From contig CANEYR010000027.1 in NCBI GenBank assembly GCA_947444055.1, forward strand, positions 1-46,505: a stretch of 46,505 nucleotides of DNA, given 5' to 3'. The notes under the pieces are model-generated. The model saw nothing but the letters and a program-made list of their open reading frames with translations, searched no databases and was not told the DNA's origin. The first letter of the stretch is position 1; every line of letters begins with the position of its first letter. Shown here one piece after another: positions 16,479 through 24,363 of this stretch. The position numbers were made by a program, and so were the translations under genes. This stretch comes from Planctomycetota bacterium (lineage in GTDB: Bacteria; Planctomycetota; UBA1135; UBA2386).

Positions 16479-19097
16479 TTAGAGCCCGAGAAACACCCGC
16501 AGACCGGTGCTGAGATCACCAAGCCCTAGCAGCGGGCCGCCCGCGCCAAGGATCAGCGCCTGCGTCGTCAGCTCGAGCCCGACCAGTCCGGAAAGTGGCG
16601 GCAACGCCAGCGGATGGCTCCAAGCACCCGTTCCTGACGTCGACCCCTCCAGCGTGATGCTGGCGATGCTCAGGTCCACATGGATCACGCAACTGCCAAC
16701 AGAACTCTGCAACGGGGCGCCGAAATTGATCGCGAAGAACACCGGCGCGTTAGCCGCGGCGGCGGCAAGGCTGAACTGCATCGTCGTGCCCACACTTGGC
16801 GAGGTCGCCGCCAGCACTGGCGGTGTACCAATCGCGCAACCAAGCCCAACCGTTTGCGAACCCGCGATCGGCAGGGTGGCCACATAGACGCCGCGGCCAT
16901 GGGTCACGCAGATCAACTCGCGACTGTTCTTCCAGGCCAACTGGTCGATGCAAACATTCTCAGGACCACCCGCAATCGGTCCCCACGTCACCCCACCGTC
17001 TGTCGTGTGAAACAAGCCGAGGTCGGTCGCCACAAACAACAGATCGTGCAACGCCGGGTGCATCACCACCCAACTGATCGGCAAGGCTGGCAAGGCCCCG
17101 AGGCCAACGCCGTCGACGGTGTGCCACGTGACGCCGTTGTCGAGCGTCTCCCACAGGTTGTCCTGGGTGTAGCCCATGAAGCTCACGATCACCCGCTGAT
17201 GGTTGCTCGGATCGATGGCGATGCTGCTCACCCATCGGTCCGGCAGCTGGCCGCCGACACTATCGACCAAGGTCCACGTCGGCACCGCGGCCGTGCCGTT
17301 GCTCGTGCGATACATCTCACCGTCGTTGTGACCAACCCACACGACGTTGGAGTTACCAATGGCAACGTGCACCGTCGAGTGATTGCAGAAGGGGTTCTCT
17401 TGAAAGTGCGCGTTGGCAGGTCCGAGTGTCGGGCAGAAGCGCGGCGTCTTCACTTGCACCCAGGTCGGCACACCCGTCTTGACGTTGTCGGTACGCCACA
17501 TGGCGCGACCACAAGCCCACATGCGACTCTGGTTGTTTGGGTCGAGCGCGAAGTAAGGAATGAAGTTGAAGCCAGGATCACTCGTGGTAGCGCCACGGAT
17601 GTCGGTCCAGTTGGCTCCGGCATTGCTGCTGCGCTGCAGGCCGAGGTACTGATAGCCACCGTAGAAGTAGTTGGGATCCGTTTGATCCGCCGCACAGAAG
17701 CCGCCGTCGCCGCCAATCACGTTGTAGACCCACGCATTCGGGTTCCCGGTGTAACGGCTGGTGCCATTGTCCTGCGCGCCGGCCACCATGAAGCCGCTGA
17801 CCGGATTCATTGCGGCACCATAGAACTGCGTCACGCCAAGGCCGCTGTTCAACGCCGTCCAACTTCCCACCTGCCAATCGGCAATGGTGTGCAACCCACC
17901 GTCGTCGCCGGTGTAGATGCGTTTGTTCGTCGTGCCGTTGTAGCCAGGCCGTTCCACAATCACGTGGTAGTCGGGGTGCGAACCCGACGTGAACTGCGCA
18001 CGCGTCGCGCCGGCATCGGTGCTGCGATACAGCTGCACGGCGCCATAGACGACGTTGTTGGCGTTCGTCGGGTCTACCCAAAGACAATTGTTGTAGAGCG
18101 AGTAGGTGCCGATCGACTGCGTGCTGCGCTGCGTCCAGGTGGCACCGCCATCCAGCGAACGCCACACATGCACAAACCAAGACGAGTCGCTGACTGTTGC
18201 AAACACCGTGGTCGGATTGCTGCGGGCGTAGGCGAGTTCGACGCGGGTCGCAATCGCCGACACTTGCACGCTGGTCCAGGTCAGGCCGCCATCGACCGAG
18301 CGCGATGCAAAGCCGTCAGCGCGACCGGCGACCGCTCGCGTCGCATCCGTCGGATGGAAGTCGACATCTAACGTTCGCGTCGTCGTCTGCTGGTTCCACG
18401 TCTGGCCGCCGTTCGTGCTGCGCCAAATGCCAGTGCCCGTTGCCGCCAACATCTCGAGTGGATTGCCGGGCGCAAAGACGAGGCGGTTGCAGAAGTACCA
18501 ATCCGGGGTCGCGGTGCTCACGATGCGACTCCACGTCACGCCGGCGTCGAACGACTCGAACACACCTGCGCCGCGCAAGATCGCGGTATTGCTAGTGCCC
18601 TCATCCGCGTCAAAGAAGCCCTCGCCAGAACCGAAGTAGAGGTGGTTGCTGTTGCTGGGATCCAGCGCCATGCACCCGCAGCCGAGCATCGTCAACAAGC
18701 CATTGCGCGGCGCCCAACTGACTCCCGCGTTGTCGCTGTACCACACGCCACCGCCCGCAGCACCGAGCCACATGCGATTGGTATTGGCCGGATCAATCAG
18801 CACGGCGCGCAGGCGACCGCCGATGTTGCCGGGGCCAAGCCACGTCCATTGCACCGGCGCACCCAGTGCATCGCCCGCTGCCATCTGCTCCTTCTGCTGC
18901 CACGCTTGCATCAGCGCGTCATGCGGCACGGACCCATCGGCGCTGCGGCGCGCCTGCGCGCGTTGGTAGATGCCGTTTGGATGTTCCTTGTCCTCGCGTT
19001 CCTCCACGCGACCCTCGTCGCGTTCGTTCATGGTGGTGCAGCCAAACGGAAGGAGGGCAAAACTGACAGCTACGATGCAGCGCACGGGCAACCTCAT
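16479..19097 (-). CDS. Large lipoprotein with Asp-box (BNR/sortilin-like) propeller repeats
   Basis: Exported protein of 872 residues. The N-terminus has a lipoprotein-like signal ending LLPFGC, with Cys 20 as probable lipid site. The body holds at least nine Asp-box repeats of the S/T-x-D/N-x-G-x-x-W type, for example YSDNAGVSW, FDAGVTW, STNGGQTW, SVDGGLTW, SLDGGATW, SNAGANW, TLDNGVTW and TTDGGVTW. They imply one or two beta-propellers like those of sortilin/VPS10 or photosystem assembly factor Ycf48. No sialidase catalytic residues can be identified. The C-terminus (VGLGCAIGTPP onward, ending LELTTQALILGAGG) is the same domain as in the neighbouring secreted proteins. The start at 19097 places the hydrophobic signal at the very N-terminus; no Shine-Dalgarno site is visible. 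Confidence 0.82.
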   Translation of the reverse strand: MRLPVRCIVAVSFALLPFGCTTMNERDEGRVEEREDKEHPNGIYQRAQARRSADGSVPHDALMQAWQQKEQMAAGDALGAPVQWTWLGPGNIGGRLRAVLIDPANTNRMWLGAAGGGVWYSDNAGVSWAPRNGLLTMLGCGCMALDPSNSNHLYFGSGEGFFDADEGTSNTAILRGAGVFESFDAGVTWSRIVSTATPDWYFCNRLVFAPGNPLEMLAATGTGIWRSTNGGQTWNQQTTTRTLDVDFHPTDATRAVAGRADGFASRSVDGGLTWTSVQVSAIATRVELAYARSNPTTVFATVSDSSWFVHVWRSLDGGATWTQRSTQSIGTYSLYNNCLWVDPTNANNVVYGAVQLYRSTDAGATRAQFTSGSHPDYHVIVERPGYNGTTNKRIYTGDDGGLHTIADWQVGSWTALNSGLGVTQFYGAAMNPVSGFMVAGAQDNGTSRYTGNPNAWVYNVIGGDGGFCAADQTDPNYFYGGYQYLGLQRSSNAGANWTDIRGATTSDPGFNFIPYFALDPNNQSRMWACGRAMWRTDNVKTGVPTWVQVKTPRFCPTLGPANAHFQENPFCNHSTVHVAIGNSNVVWVGHNDGEMYRTSNGTAAVPTWTLVDSVGGQLPDRWVSSIAIDPSNHQRVIVSFMGYTQDNLWETLDNGVTWHTVDGVGLGALPALPISWVVMHPALHDLLFVATDLGLFHTTDGGVTWGPIAGGPENVCIDQLAWKNSRELICVTHGRGVYVATLPIAGSQTVGLGCAIGTPPVLAATSPSVGTTMQFSLAAAAANAPVFFAINFGAPLQSSVGSCVIHVDLSIASITLEGSTSGTGAWSHPLALPPLSGLVGLELTTQALILGAGGPLLGLGDLSTGLRVFLGL

Positions 19098-19173
19098 GGG
19101 GGGAAGACGAGGGGCGGGACGATAGCCGAGTCCGCGCAAGCCGTCTCACCCACCCTGCAACAAGAACGCGGCC

Positions 19174-20103
19174 TCACTCGGTTGGCGAGGCCGGGCGCGC
19201 GCGCTGCGAAGCCGCCAGCAACAGACAGCCAACGATCAACCCCATACCAGCCCAACTCCACCCATCGGGCCACACCCCGAACACCACCGCGCCAAATAAG
19301 GTTGCGAACGCCACCTGCAGATAGCCCACCGCCGTCGCCCGGCCAGCGGCTTCGCGCGCCAACCCCTTCGTCAACGACACCTGTGCGATCTGCGTCGACA
19401 AGCCAATGCCGAGCAACCACAACCACCCGACCGCATCCGGCCAGACCCACACCGACACCGCGAACGGCGCCGACAACGGCAGCGTCACCAATGGCAGAAA
19501 AAACACCACCACGAGCGGGCTCTCCGTTCGCCCCAACTGCCGCACCGTGACATACGCAATCGCCGACAACACCGCGCCAAGCAGGGCAATGAAAGCAAAC
19601 ACCCACGCCGAGGGGTCCGCCGGGGCCCCACCACCAAACAACCAGCTTGGCCGGGCAATGAGAACGACCCCGACGAAGGCGCCGACCAGCGACACCATGA
19701 CCCGCCCGGTCACACGTTCCCGCAAGAACCAGCCAGCGAACATCGCCGTGAACAGCGGCGCCGTCTGATGAATCACCGTCGCCTCCGCGAGCGGCAGATG
19801 CACGACGGCGGCATAGAAACAAACCAGCGCGCACGAACCGACGAGACCACGCCACAGCAGCAAACGCGAGTTGCCACCAAATGGCGACAGCCCTAAGCGC
19901 CACAGCACGAGCGATGCAATGCCGAGCGTGATCGCGCCGCGCACGAACACGATCTGCATGGTCGGCAGCGTGCGGCTGGCCAGTTTGACGAACAGCCCCA
20001 TCACCGCAAACCACAGCGCCGCCTGCACCATGTGCAGAAGGCCGCCACCGCGCAATTCGCTCGGCGCCACGGCAACCGGCGGGACCTCGAGGCTCGCCGT
20101 CAC
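19174..20103 (-). CDS. EamA/DMT-family transporter
   Basis: Inner-membrane drug/metabolite transporter of 309 residues with ten predicted hydrophobic helices arranged as two EamA repeats. Typical features are FAVMGLFVKLASRTLP with FVRGAITL in repeat one, the helix pair LAEATVIHQTAPLFTAMFAG, and WLWLLGIGLSTQIAQVSL in repeat two. The family usually exports amino acids or other small metabolites; the substrate here cannot be read. The start lies 2 bases after the stop of the binding-lipoprotein gene upstream, so the two are almost certainly co-transcribed. Confidence 0.88.
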   Translation of the reverse strand: MTASLEVPPVAVAPSELRGGGLLHMVQAALWFAVMGLFVKLASRTLPTMQIVFVRGAITLGIASLVLWRLGLSPFGGNSRLLLWRGLVGSCALVCFYAAVVHLPLAEATVIHQTAPLFTAMFAGWFLRERVTGRVMVSLVGAFVGVVLIARPSWLFGGGAPADPSAWVFAFIALLGAVLSAIAYVTVRQLGRTESPLVVVFFLPLVTLPLSAPFAVSVWVWPDAVGWLWLLGIGLSTQIAQVSLTKGLAREAAGRATAVGYLQVAFATLFGAVVFGVWPDGWSWAGMGLIVGCLLLAASQRARPASPTE

Positions 20104-20105
20104 TG

Positions 20106-21128
20106 CTAGTTCGCGCGCAGTCCGAGGGCGTCGACGAAGCCTTGCAGTCGGGCCGCGGTGCGGGATGCCGGCGTTTGGGTCGAGAGCACGAGCACGTCGC
20201 CGCCAGTTGGCAGCAACGCGCGCAGAGCCTCTCCCGCCGCACGCCCGAGAATGGCCTGGTCACTGCCGACCGAACAAGTTGCGCCGGCAACCGCGACCAT
20301 CGGGTCGAGTGCGATCAACGCAATCTTCTGCTCGTACCTATGCTCGTTCACCTTGGTTTCGATGCTGGCGAGCATGCTCCAGTCGTCTGCACTGAGCAGC
20401 ACCGCGCGCAGGTTCTCCGTGATGCACTGGGTCACCAAGGCGACGAAGCGAGTGGCGTCACCGGCGGCGTCGTAGCACACGAGTTCGAGTTGCGGGTAGC
20501 GCTTGCTCGCCGCCTTCACTTCCTCGCGCAGACGTTCGTCAAAGCCCGCGGCCGCGCGCATCTGCACCAACGCGATCTTGAAGATGACGTCGGTGCTCGG
20601 CGTCGTCGTCAACACCTCCGTGTGCTGTCGGCGCAGCATCTCCATGCCCAAATCGCCAGGTGCGAGCCGCGGCGCGCCACCGGCGGCGGCATTGGCCGCG
20701 GTGACCGTGCGCGTGCCCAACGCGACTTGCTTTGGCAGCTCAATGCCGTGGCTCGCTAGCAAGGCCAGGTCCACAGCGACGGCAGCCCCCGTAGTCGCGA
20801 CGATGATCGAATCGAGCGCGGAGTGCTGATCGACGCTGGGCAGCGAATCGCCGATGGCCACGACCCGCAGCCCGCGATCGTCTTTGCTCTTCGGGTTCGC
20901 CGCGCGCAACGCGTCCCACGCCATCGCATCGAGGGCCACGACCACGGTCGCCGATTCGTGTTGCGCCAGCAGTTTCGCCACACACTCGGCCGCCTTCGTG
21001 GCATCGCTCGGCAGTGCCTCCTGGGCCACGACGCGCAGGGTGCCACTGGCATCCTGCAGCACCGCACGGGCGGAGCAGGCGGCCATCAGCGCACAGCATG
21101 CGATCACCAACGTGCGGGAGCTCGTCAT
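20106..21128 (-). CDS. Orphan periplasmic sugar-binding-like lipoprotein
   Basis: Lipoprotein of 340 residues with the fold pattern of ABC sugar-binding proteins (peripla_BP_4 type). The signal ends in the lipobox LMAAC (Cys 18), which decides the ATG at 21128 over a longer start at 21173. Typical elements are SATVVVALDAMAWDAL in lobe one, RAVLLSADDWSMLAS and KIALIALDPMVAVAG in lobe two, and the closing TPASRTAARLQGFVDAL. No ABC permease or ATPase gene is nearby; instead a DMT transporter follows after 2 bases. It may therefore sense a ligand rather than feed an importer. Family placement is moderately secure, ligand unknown. Confidence 0.75.
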   Translation of the reverse strand: MTSSRTLVIACCALMAACSARAVLQDASGTLRVVAQEALPSDATKAAECVAKLLAQHESATVVVALDAMAWDALRAANPKSKDDRGLRVVAIGDSLPSVDQHSALDSIIVATTGAAVAVDLALLASHGIELPKQVALGTRTVTAANAAAGGAPRLAPGDLGMEMLRRQHTEVLTTTPSTDVIFKIALVQMRAAAGFDERLREEVKAASKRYPQLELVCYDAAGDATRFVALVTQCITENLRAVLLSADDWSMLASIETKVNEHRYEQKIALIALDPMVAVAGATCSVGSDQAILGRAAGEALRALLPTGGDVLVLSTQTPASRTAARLQGFVDALGLRAN

Positions 21129-21181
21129 CGCCCGATGATGAAGGCTCGCGCGGACGTGCGCCAGCCTCGCCACGGACAGGC

Positions 21182-22231
21182 TCAGGGCGACGACGGCGAA
21201 GCGAAGAACGCGGCGAACGCGGCGACCACCGCCTCGACGGACAGCTGGCTCGGTCGCAAGTCGCGCGTCACCTGACCGTAGGCCTGACCGCTCGGCACCC
21301 CGAAGTAGAGCTCGGGGATCGGCGCCGTCGGCGCATCGGCATTCCAGGCGGCACCGTCGTGCGCAGGTTCCATCACCGCGAGTTGTGCCGCCAACGGCCG
21401 CAGATCCCTTCGCGCCAGCGGGTGGAACGTCACCAGTTCGAACCAGCTCTCGGTGCGATCGTGGTAGCGATACCGCGTGCCGTCGGCGTCATGCTGGACA
21501 TGCAGCACGCGGTAACCACCAGCCAACGTGTTGAGGGTCATGCGATGCCGACCACCCTGACTCGTCAACACGGCAAGGTCGAACTGCGGATAACGCCGCC
21601 GCTCGAGGTCTCCCGCCAAGCCGCGTTCGATCTCGCCCTTCACCAGCGCCATCTCGGTGGCATAGATCGCCGACCACTGCCCCGTATGGTCGAGCACGGC
21701 CGTCGCGTTCTCGAGCAGCCACGCGTATCGCTGCAGCGAGAGCTGGTCGGGATCGGTGATGCCAAAGAACACCCCGCTCGCCGGCGAGTCCGGTCGCGCG
21801 ATCCCGCCGACAATGCGATCGATCGCGAAGGCACGCCACGAATGCCACGTGCCGTAGTCACCCGTCGCCGCGACAGCGAGCAGCAACTCTTCACGAGCGA
21901 ACGCGACGTCGGGTCGCAGCACCGCCAGCAAGGAGCCAAACCCGTCGCTGTCGAAGTGGTCGTTGACCACCAACTCGGCGTCGCCCAAGAAGGTCGCCTG
22001 CTCAGCCGACGCCGCCCGGGCAAAGCGCAGGCAGATGCCGGTGCTGAGATCGGCCCGCCAGCGCGCGGGCGTGCGATTGCCTGGCCAATGCGAGAGATTG
22101 GGACCCAGCGGCGTCATGCCATCGACCGACAGATGCGGGGTCGCTTCGCCAGTAGCACCGGCGAAACCGAGTTGCAGCCGACTGCATGGCGAGGGGATGT
22201 GCATCAACGAAGGCAGACTTGGGATCGCCAC
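21182..22231 (-). CDS. Uncharacterised protein with a DHH-like NDHFDSDG motif
   Basis: Predicted soluble protein of 349 residues with no signal peptide. Residues about 85-105 read LVVNDHFDSDGFGSLLAVL, resembling the metal-binding N-terminal motif of DHH-type phosphoesterases and of some uncharacterised families (possibly DUF6687; name from memory, not checked). Later parts (EMALVKGEIERGL, RYRYHDRTESWFELVTF) look globular. A GTG at 22231 is chosen because AGGA lies 7 bases upstream; an ATG at 22204 would remove 9 residues and lacks such a site. It precedes the binding-lipoprotein gene by 53 bases, so the three genes may be one unit. Function unknown. Confidence 0.7.
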   Translation of the reverse strand: MAIPSLPSLMHIPSPCSRLQLGFAGATGEATPHLSVDGMTPLGPNLSHWPGNRTPARWRADLSTGICLRFARAASAEQATFLGDAELVVNDHFDSDGFGSLLAVLRPDVAFAREELLLAVAATGDYGTWHSWRAFAIDRIVGGIARPDSPASGVFFGITDPDQLSLQRYAWLLENATAVLDHTGQWSAIYATEMALVKGEIERGLAGDLERRRYPQFDLAVLTSQGGRHRMTLNTLAGGYRVLHVQHDADGTRYRYHDRTESWFELVTFHPLARRDLRPLAAQLAVMEPAHDGAAWNADAPTAPIPELYFGVPSGQAYGQVTRDLRPSQLSVEAVVAAFAAFFASPSSP

Positions 22232-22329
22232 GGCGGCGTCCTACAGACCGTAGCAAGCGAGGCGGTTGCTCGCGCGGGTCGGCAACGACCTACGTGAGCG
22301 CCGCTGCAACGAGAGAGCGAAGAGTGGCT

Positions 22330-22368
22330 TCGGCCGCCGGGGTGTGAGCCCGGCGGCCGATTTTCTTT
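22330..22368 (+). terminator. Strong intrinsic terminator with no forward gene in front of it
   Basis: A perfect 12-base-pair stem, TCGGCCGCCGGG / CCCGGCGGCCGA, has a 7-base loop and is followed by TTTTCTTT, so it works on the forward strand. The only gene to its left is on the reverse strand, and no T-run follows it in that direction. It therefore implies a short forward transcript that starts within the preceding 100 or so bases, or protection of the tRNA from read-through. Confidence 0.8.
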
Positions 22369-22427
22369 GCCCGTTACGGGACGTTCCCCGAGCCCGGCGA
22401 CGGGCGGGAGCCCATTGAGAAACGTGC

Positions 22428-22455
22428 TTGCAACTCCCCCTTCGCTGGCTAGCAT
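22428..22455 (+). promoter_or_regulatory. Sigma-70 type promoter of tRNA-Asp
   Basis: TTGCAA at 22428-22433 and TAGCAT at 22450-22455 are separated by 16 bases. A start would fall near 22462, about 13 bases before the mature tRNA. The match is imperfect, but the position is right. Confidence 0.5.
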
Positions 22456-22474
22456 CCTCGACCCCTCAAAGCGT

Positions 22475-22551
<77 letters not shown>

Positions 22552-22556
22552 CGCAG

Positions 22557-22605
22557 AACCCCTCAGGAAGGCCGCTCGGCGGCAGTCCTGAGGGGTTCGT
22601 CTTTT
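22557..22605 (+). terminator. Intrinsic terminator of tRNA-Asp
   Basis: A perfect 12-base-pair stem, AACCCCTCAGGA / TCCTGAGGGGTT, with an extra inner GCCGC/GCGGC helix is followed by CGTCTTTT. It begins 5 bases after the tRNA CCA end. Confidence 0.92.
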
Positions 22606-22612
22606 CCGGCCG

Positions 22613-22680
22613 CCGGTCTTCGCGGAGGACCGGTCTTCGCGGTGGACAGGTCTTCGCGGTGGACCGGCCTTCGCAGTGCA
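22613..22680 (+). repeat. Four tandem copies of a 17-bp unit
   Basis: Four head-to-tail 17-base units with consensus CCGGTCTTCGCGGTGGA start at 22613, 22630, 22647 and 22664, each with 0-4 differences; CCGG then begins a fifth partial copy. They lie between the tRNA terminator and the J-domain gene. There are no spacers, so this is not a CRISPR array. It could be a repeated protein-binding site or a slippage product. Confidence 0.85.
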
Positions 22681-22708
22681 CCGGGTTGCTACCGTTCCGC
22701 GCGCCCCA

Positions 22709-23593
22709 ATGCCGGATCGCTCGTCGCTGGAGTACTGGATCGGCCGCTTCTTGCTGGGCCTTGCCCTGCTGGTCGCGGCGGGCCTCGGGCTCGTGCCGAG
22801 GCTGCTGCGCATTCCTGATGCCATCGGGTTCACCACCCTGATCGTCGGCGCCTTCGGCTTCCACTTCGCGTTCTCCGCGGTGACGCCGCTCGTGCGCATG
22901 CTCACGCGCAACGCCCGCATGCGCGTGCAGTGGAACGAGGCGGCCCACGATGCGTTCGCCCGCGCCTCGCTGCCGCGCCGCATCTACTACCTGCTGGCGT
23001 CCGTGGCGGCGGCCGATGGGACCATGTCCGCGGCGGAACGCGACGCCGTGCGCCACTTCGTACTCAAGCGCTTCGCCGATCCCGTTGCGGACAGTGAGTT
23101 GCGAACCTGGGAGGCGCAGCCGTTCCCGGTCGCGGATCGCAAGGGCCTGGCGGCGCGCATTGGCGCCAGCCTCGACGACACCGAACTCGACTCGTTGTTC
23201 TGCTGGTGTTGTCTGGTCGCGTTCACGGACGGCAACTTTGCTGCCAACGAACACCAAGCGCTGCATGAAGTGGCCACCGGACTTGGCATCGCTGGACCAC
23301 GCGCGCGCATGCTCTTCCATCTGGCGCGGGCGCAGTTTCTGCGCGGCGACCATCGTGGCAAGCAGGGCGGACCCCATCCCAGCCAACGCCAGCCCGCCGA
23401 TTCGCGCGCCGACGCTCTTGCCGTGCTCGATCTGCCGCTCGACGCCACCGCCGAACAGATTCGCAAACGGCACCGCGAACTCGTGCGCAAGTTCCACCCC
23501 GACGCCCAAACGCAGCTCGGGCCGATCGCACAGCAAGAAGCGACCGAACGCTTCACGACGATCCAACGCGCCTACGAGACCCTGACTGCCTGA
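22709..23593 (+). CDS. DjlA-like membrane protein with TerB-like and C-terminal J domains
   Basis: Membrane-anchored co-chaperone candidate of 294 residues. Two hydrophobic segments lie in the first 65 residues (RFLLGLALLVAAGLGLVP and a second near IGFTTLIVGAFGFHF). A TerB-like acidic helical domain follows at about 95-215 (YYLLASVAAADGTMSAAERDAV and LVAFTDGNFAANEHQAL), and the J domain closes the protein with HPD at 263-265 (RKFHPDAQ). The order anchor-TerB-J matches DjlA. The J domain should stimulate a DnaK-type Hsp70. The ATG at 22709 is used; a GTG at 22676 would start inside the tandem repeats. It is convergent with the TPR gene. Confidence 0.85.
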   Translation: MPDRSSLEYWIGRFLLGLALLVAAGLGLVPRLLRIPDAIGFTTLIVGAFGFHFAFSAVTPLVRMLTRNARMRVQWNEAAHDAFARASLPRRIYYLLASVAAADGTMSAAERDAVRHFVLKRFADPVADSELRTWEAQPFPVADRKGLAARIGASLDDTELDSLFCWCCLVAFTDGNFAANEHQALHEVATGLGIAGPRARMLFHLARAQFLRGDHRGKQGGPHPSQRQPADSRADALAVLDLPLDATAEQIRKRHRELVRKFHPDAQTQLGPIAQQEATERFTTIQRAYETLTA

Positions 23594-23687
23594 CGGGCTC
23601 TGTGCGTACGCACAGCCACCCGTCGCGCGCAGGAGTGCGGGCGACGGGACGACGTTCCCAGAGACGCCGTTGGCGTTACCGCCAACG
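23593..23687. terminator. Cluster of hairpins between convergent genes
   Basis: Three dyads occupy the gap between the J-domain and TPR genes: a perfect 16-base palindrome CTGTGCGTACGCACAG at 23600-23615; CCCGTCG (23619-23625), which can pair either with upstream ACGGG or with downstream CGACGGG; and CGTTGGCG-TTAC-CGCCAACG at 23668-23687. The last lies directly after the TPR stop. T-runs are missing, so they are probably bidirectional 3' ends rather than classical terminators. Confidence 0.5.
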
Positions 23688-23692
23688 AGCGC

Positions 23693-24328
23693 TCAGCGAA
23701 CGTTGCTCAGGTTGTACGACGCGTCGGCGTCGCTCGGGTCGATCTGCAAAGCCTTCGTGAAGCACGTGCGGGCGTCGGCGATGCGGTTGATCTTCCACAG
23801 ACAAACGCCGCGGTTGTTCCACGTCTGCGCGTCGGTCGAGTGCAGCTCGGAAGCGCGGCGGAAGCAATCCTCCGCTTCGGCGTGTTGCTCCTGGCCAAAC
23901 AACACCATGCCGAGATTGAACCAGGCTTCGGCGTTGTTGCTGTCGGTCGCGAGCACCATGTTGAACGAGTTGATGGCGCCAACGTCATCACCCGTCACGT
24001 AGCGAACGAACCCGAGCTGCATCTGGTACTCGGCTTCGCTCGGCGAGAACGTTGCAGCGGCCTCGAGGTGCGGCAGCGCTTGCTCGTAGCAGCCCTGCGA
24101 CAAATAGGCCTCGGCGGCGGTGCGGTGGATCTCCGCGAGCTTCAGGCCCAACTCGCTCAGGTTCTGGCGAATGGCGGCCTTCTCCTGCTCGGCAAGAGGC
24201 TCGACGACGAGCGGCGGCACCTGGGCGTCGCGCACGTCACGGATGCGAGTCGGGATCGCTTGGAAACCCGAACGCTGGGGATTGGCCGACGGGATCGTCG
24301 TGCCCTGGTTCTTCGTCATCGTGGTCAT
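23693..24328 (-). CDS. TPR-repeat protein
   Basis: Protein of 211 residues with no signal peptide. A Pro-rich lead of about 45 residues precedes at least four tetratricopeptide repeats (AYLSQGCYEQALPHLEAA, GFVRYVTGDDVGAINSF, AWFNLGMVLFGQEQHAEAE, TWNNRGVCLWKINRIADA). AGGAG directly abuts a first ATG at 24334, while the ATG at 24328 has 6-base spacing and is preferred. It lies 35 bases after the glycosyltransferase gene and is probably co-transcribed. TPR domains hold protein partners; a link to the TPR-tailed glycosyltransferase is an inference from position. Confidence 0.82.
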   Translation of the reverse strand: MTTMTKNQGTTIPSANPQRSGFQAIPTRIRDVRDAQVPPLVVEPLAEQEKAAIRQNLSELGLKLAEIHRTAAEAYLSQGCYEQALPHLEAAATFSPSEAEYQMQLGFVRYVTGDDVGAINSFNMVLATDSNNAEAWFNLGMVLFGQEQHAEAEDCFRRASELHSTDAQTWNNRGVCLWKINRIADARTCFTKALQIDPSDADASYNLSNVR

Positions 24329-24363
24329 GGTCATCTCCTGTCTCTGGGGGAACTTCGTGGCCG

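Noticed and set aside
22613..22680. CRISPR-like repeat
   Set aside because: The units are contiguous without spacers, only 17 bases long, and no cas gene is present.
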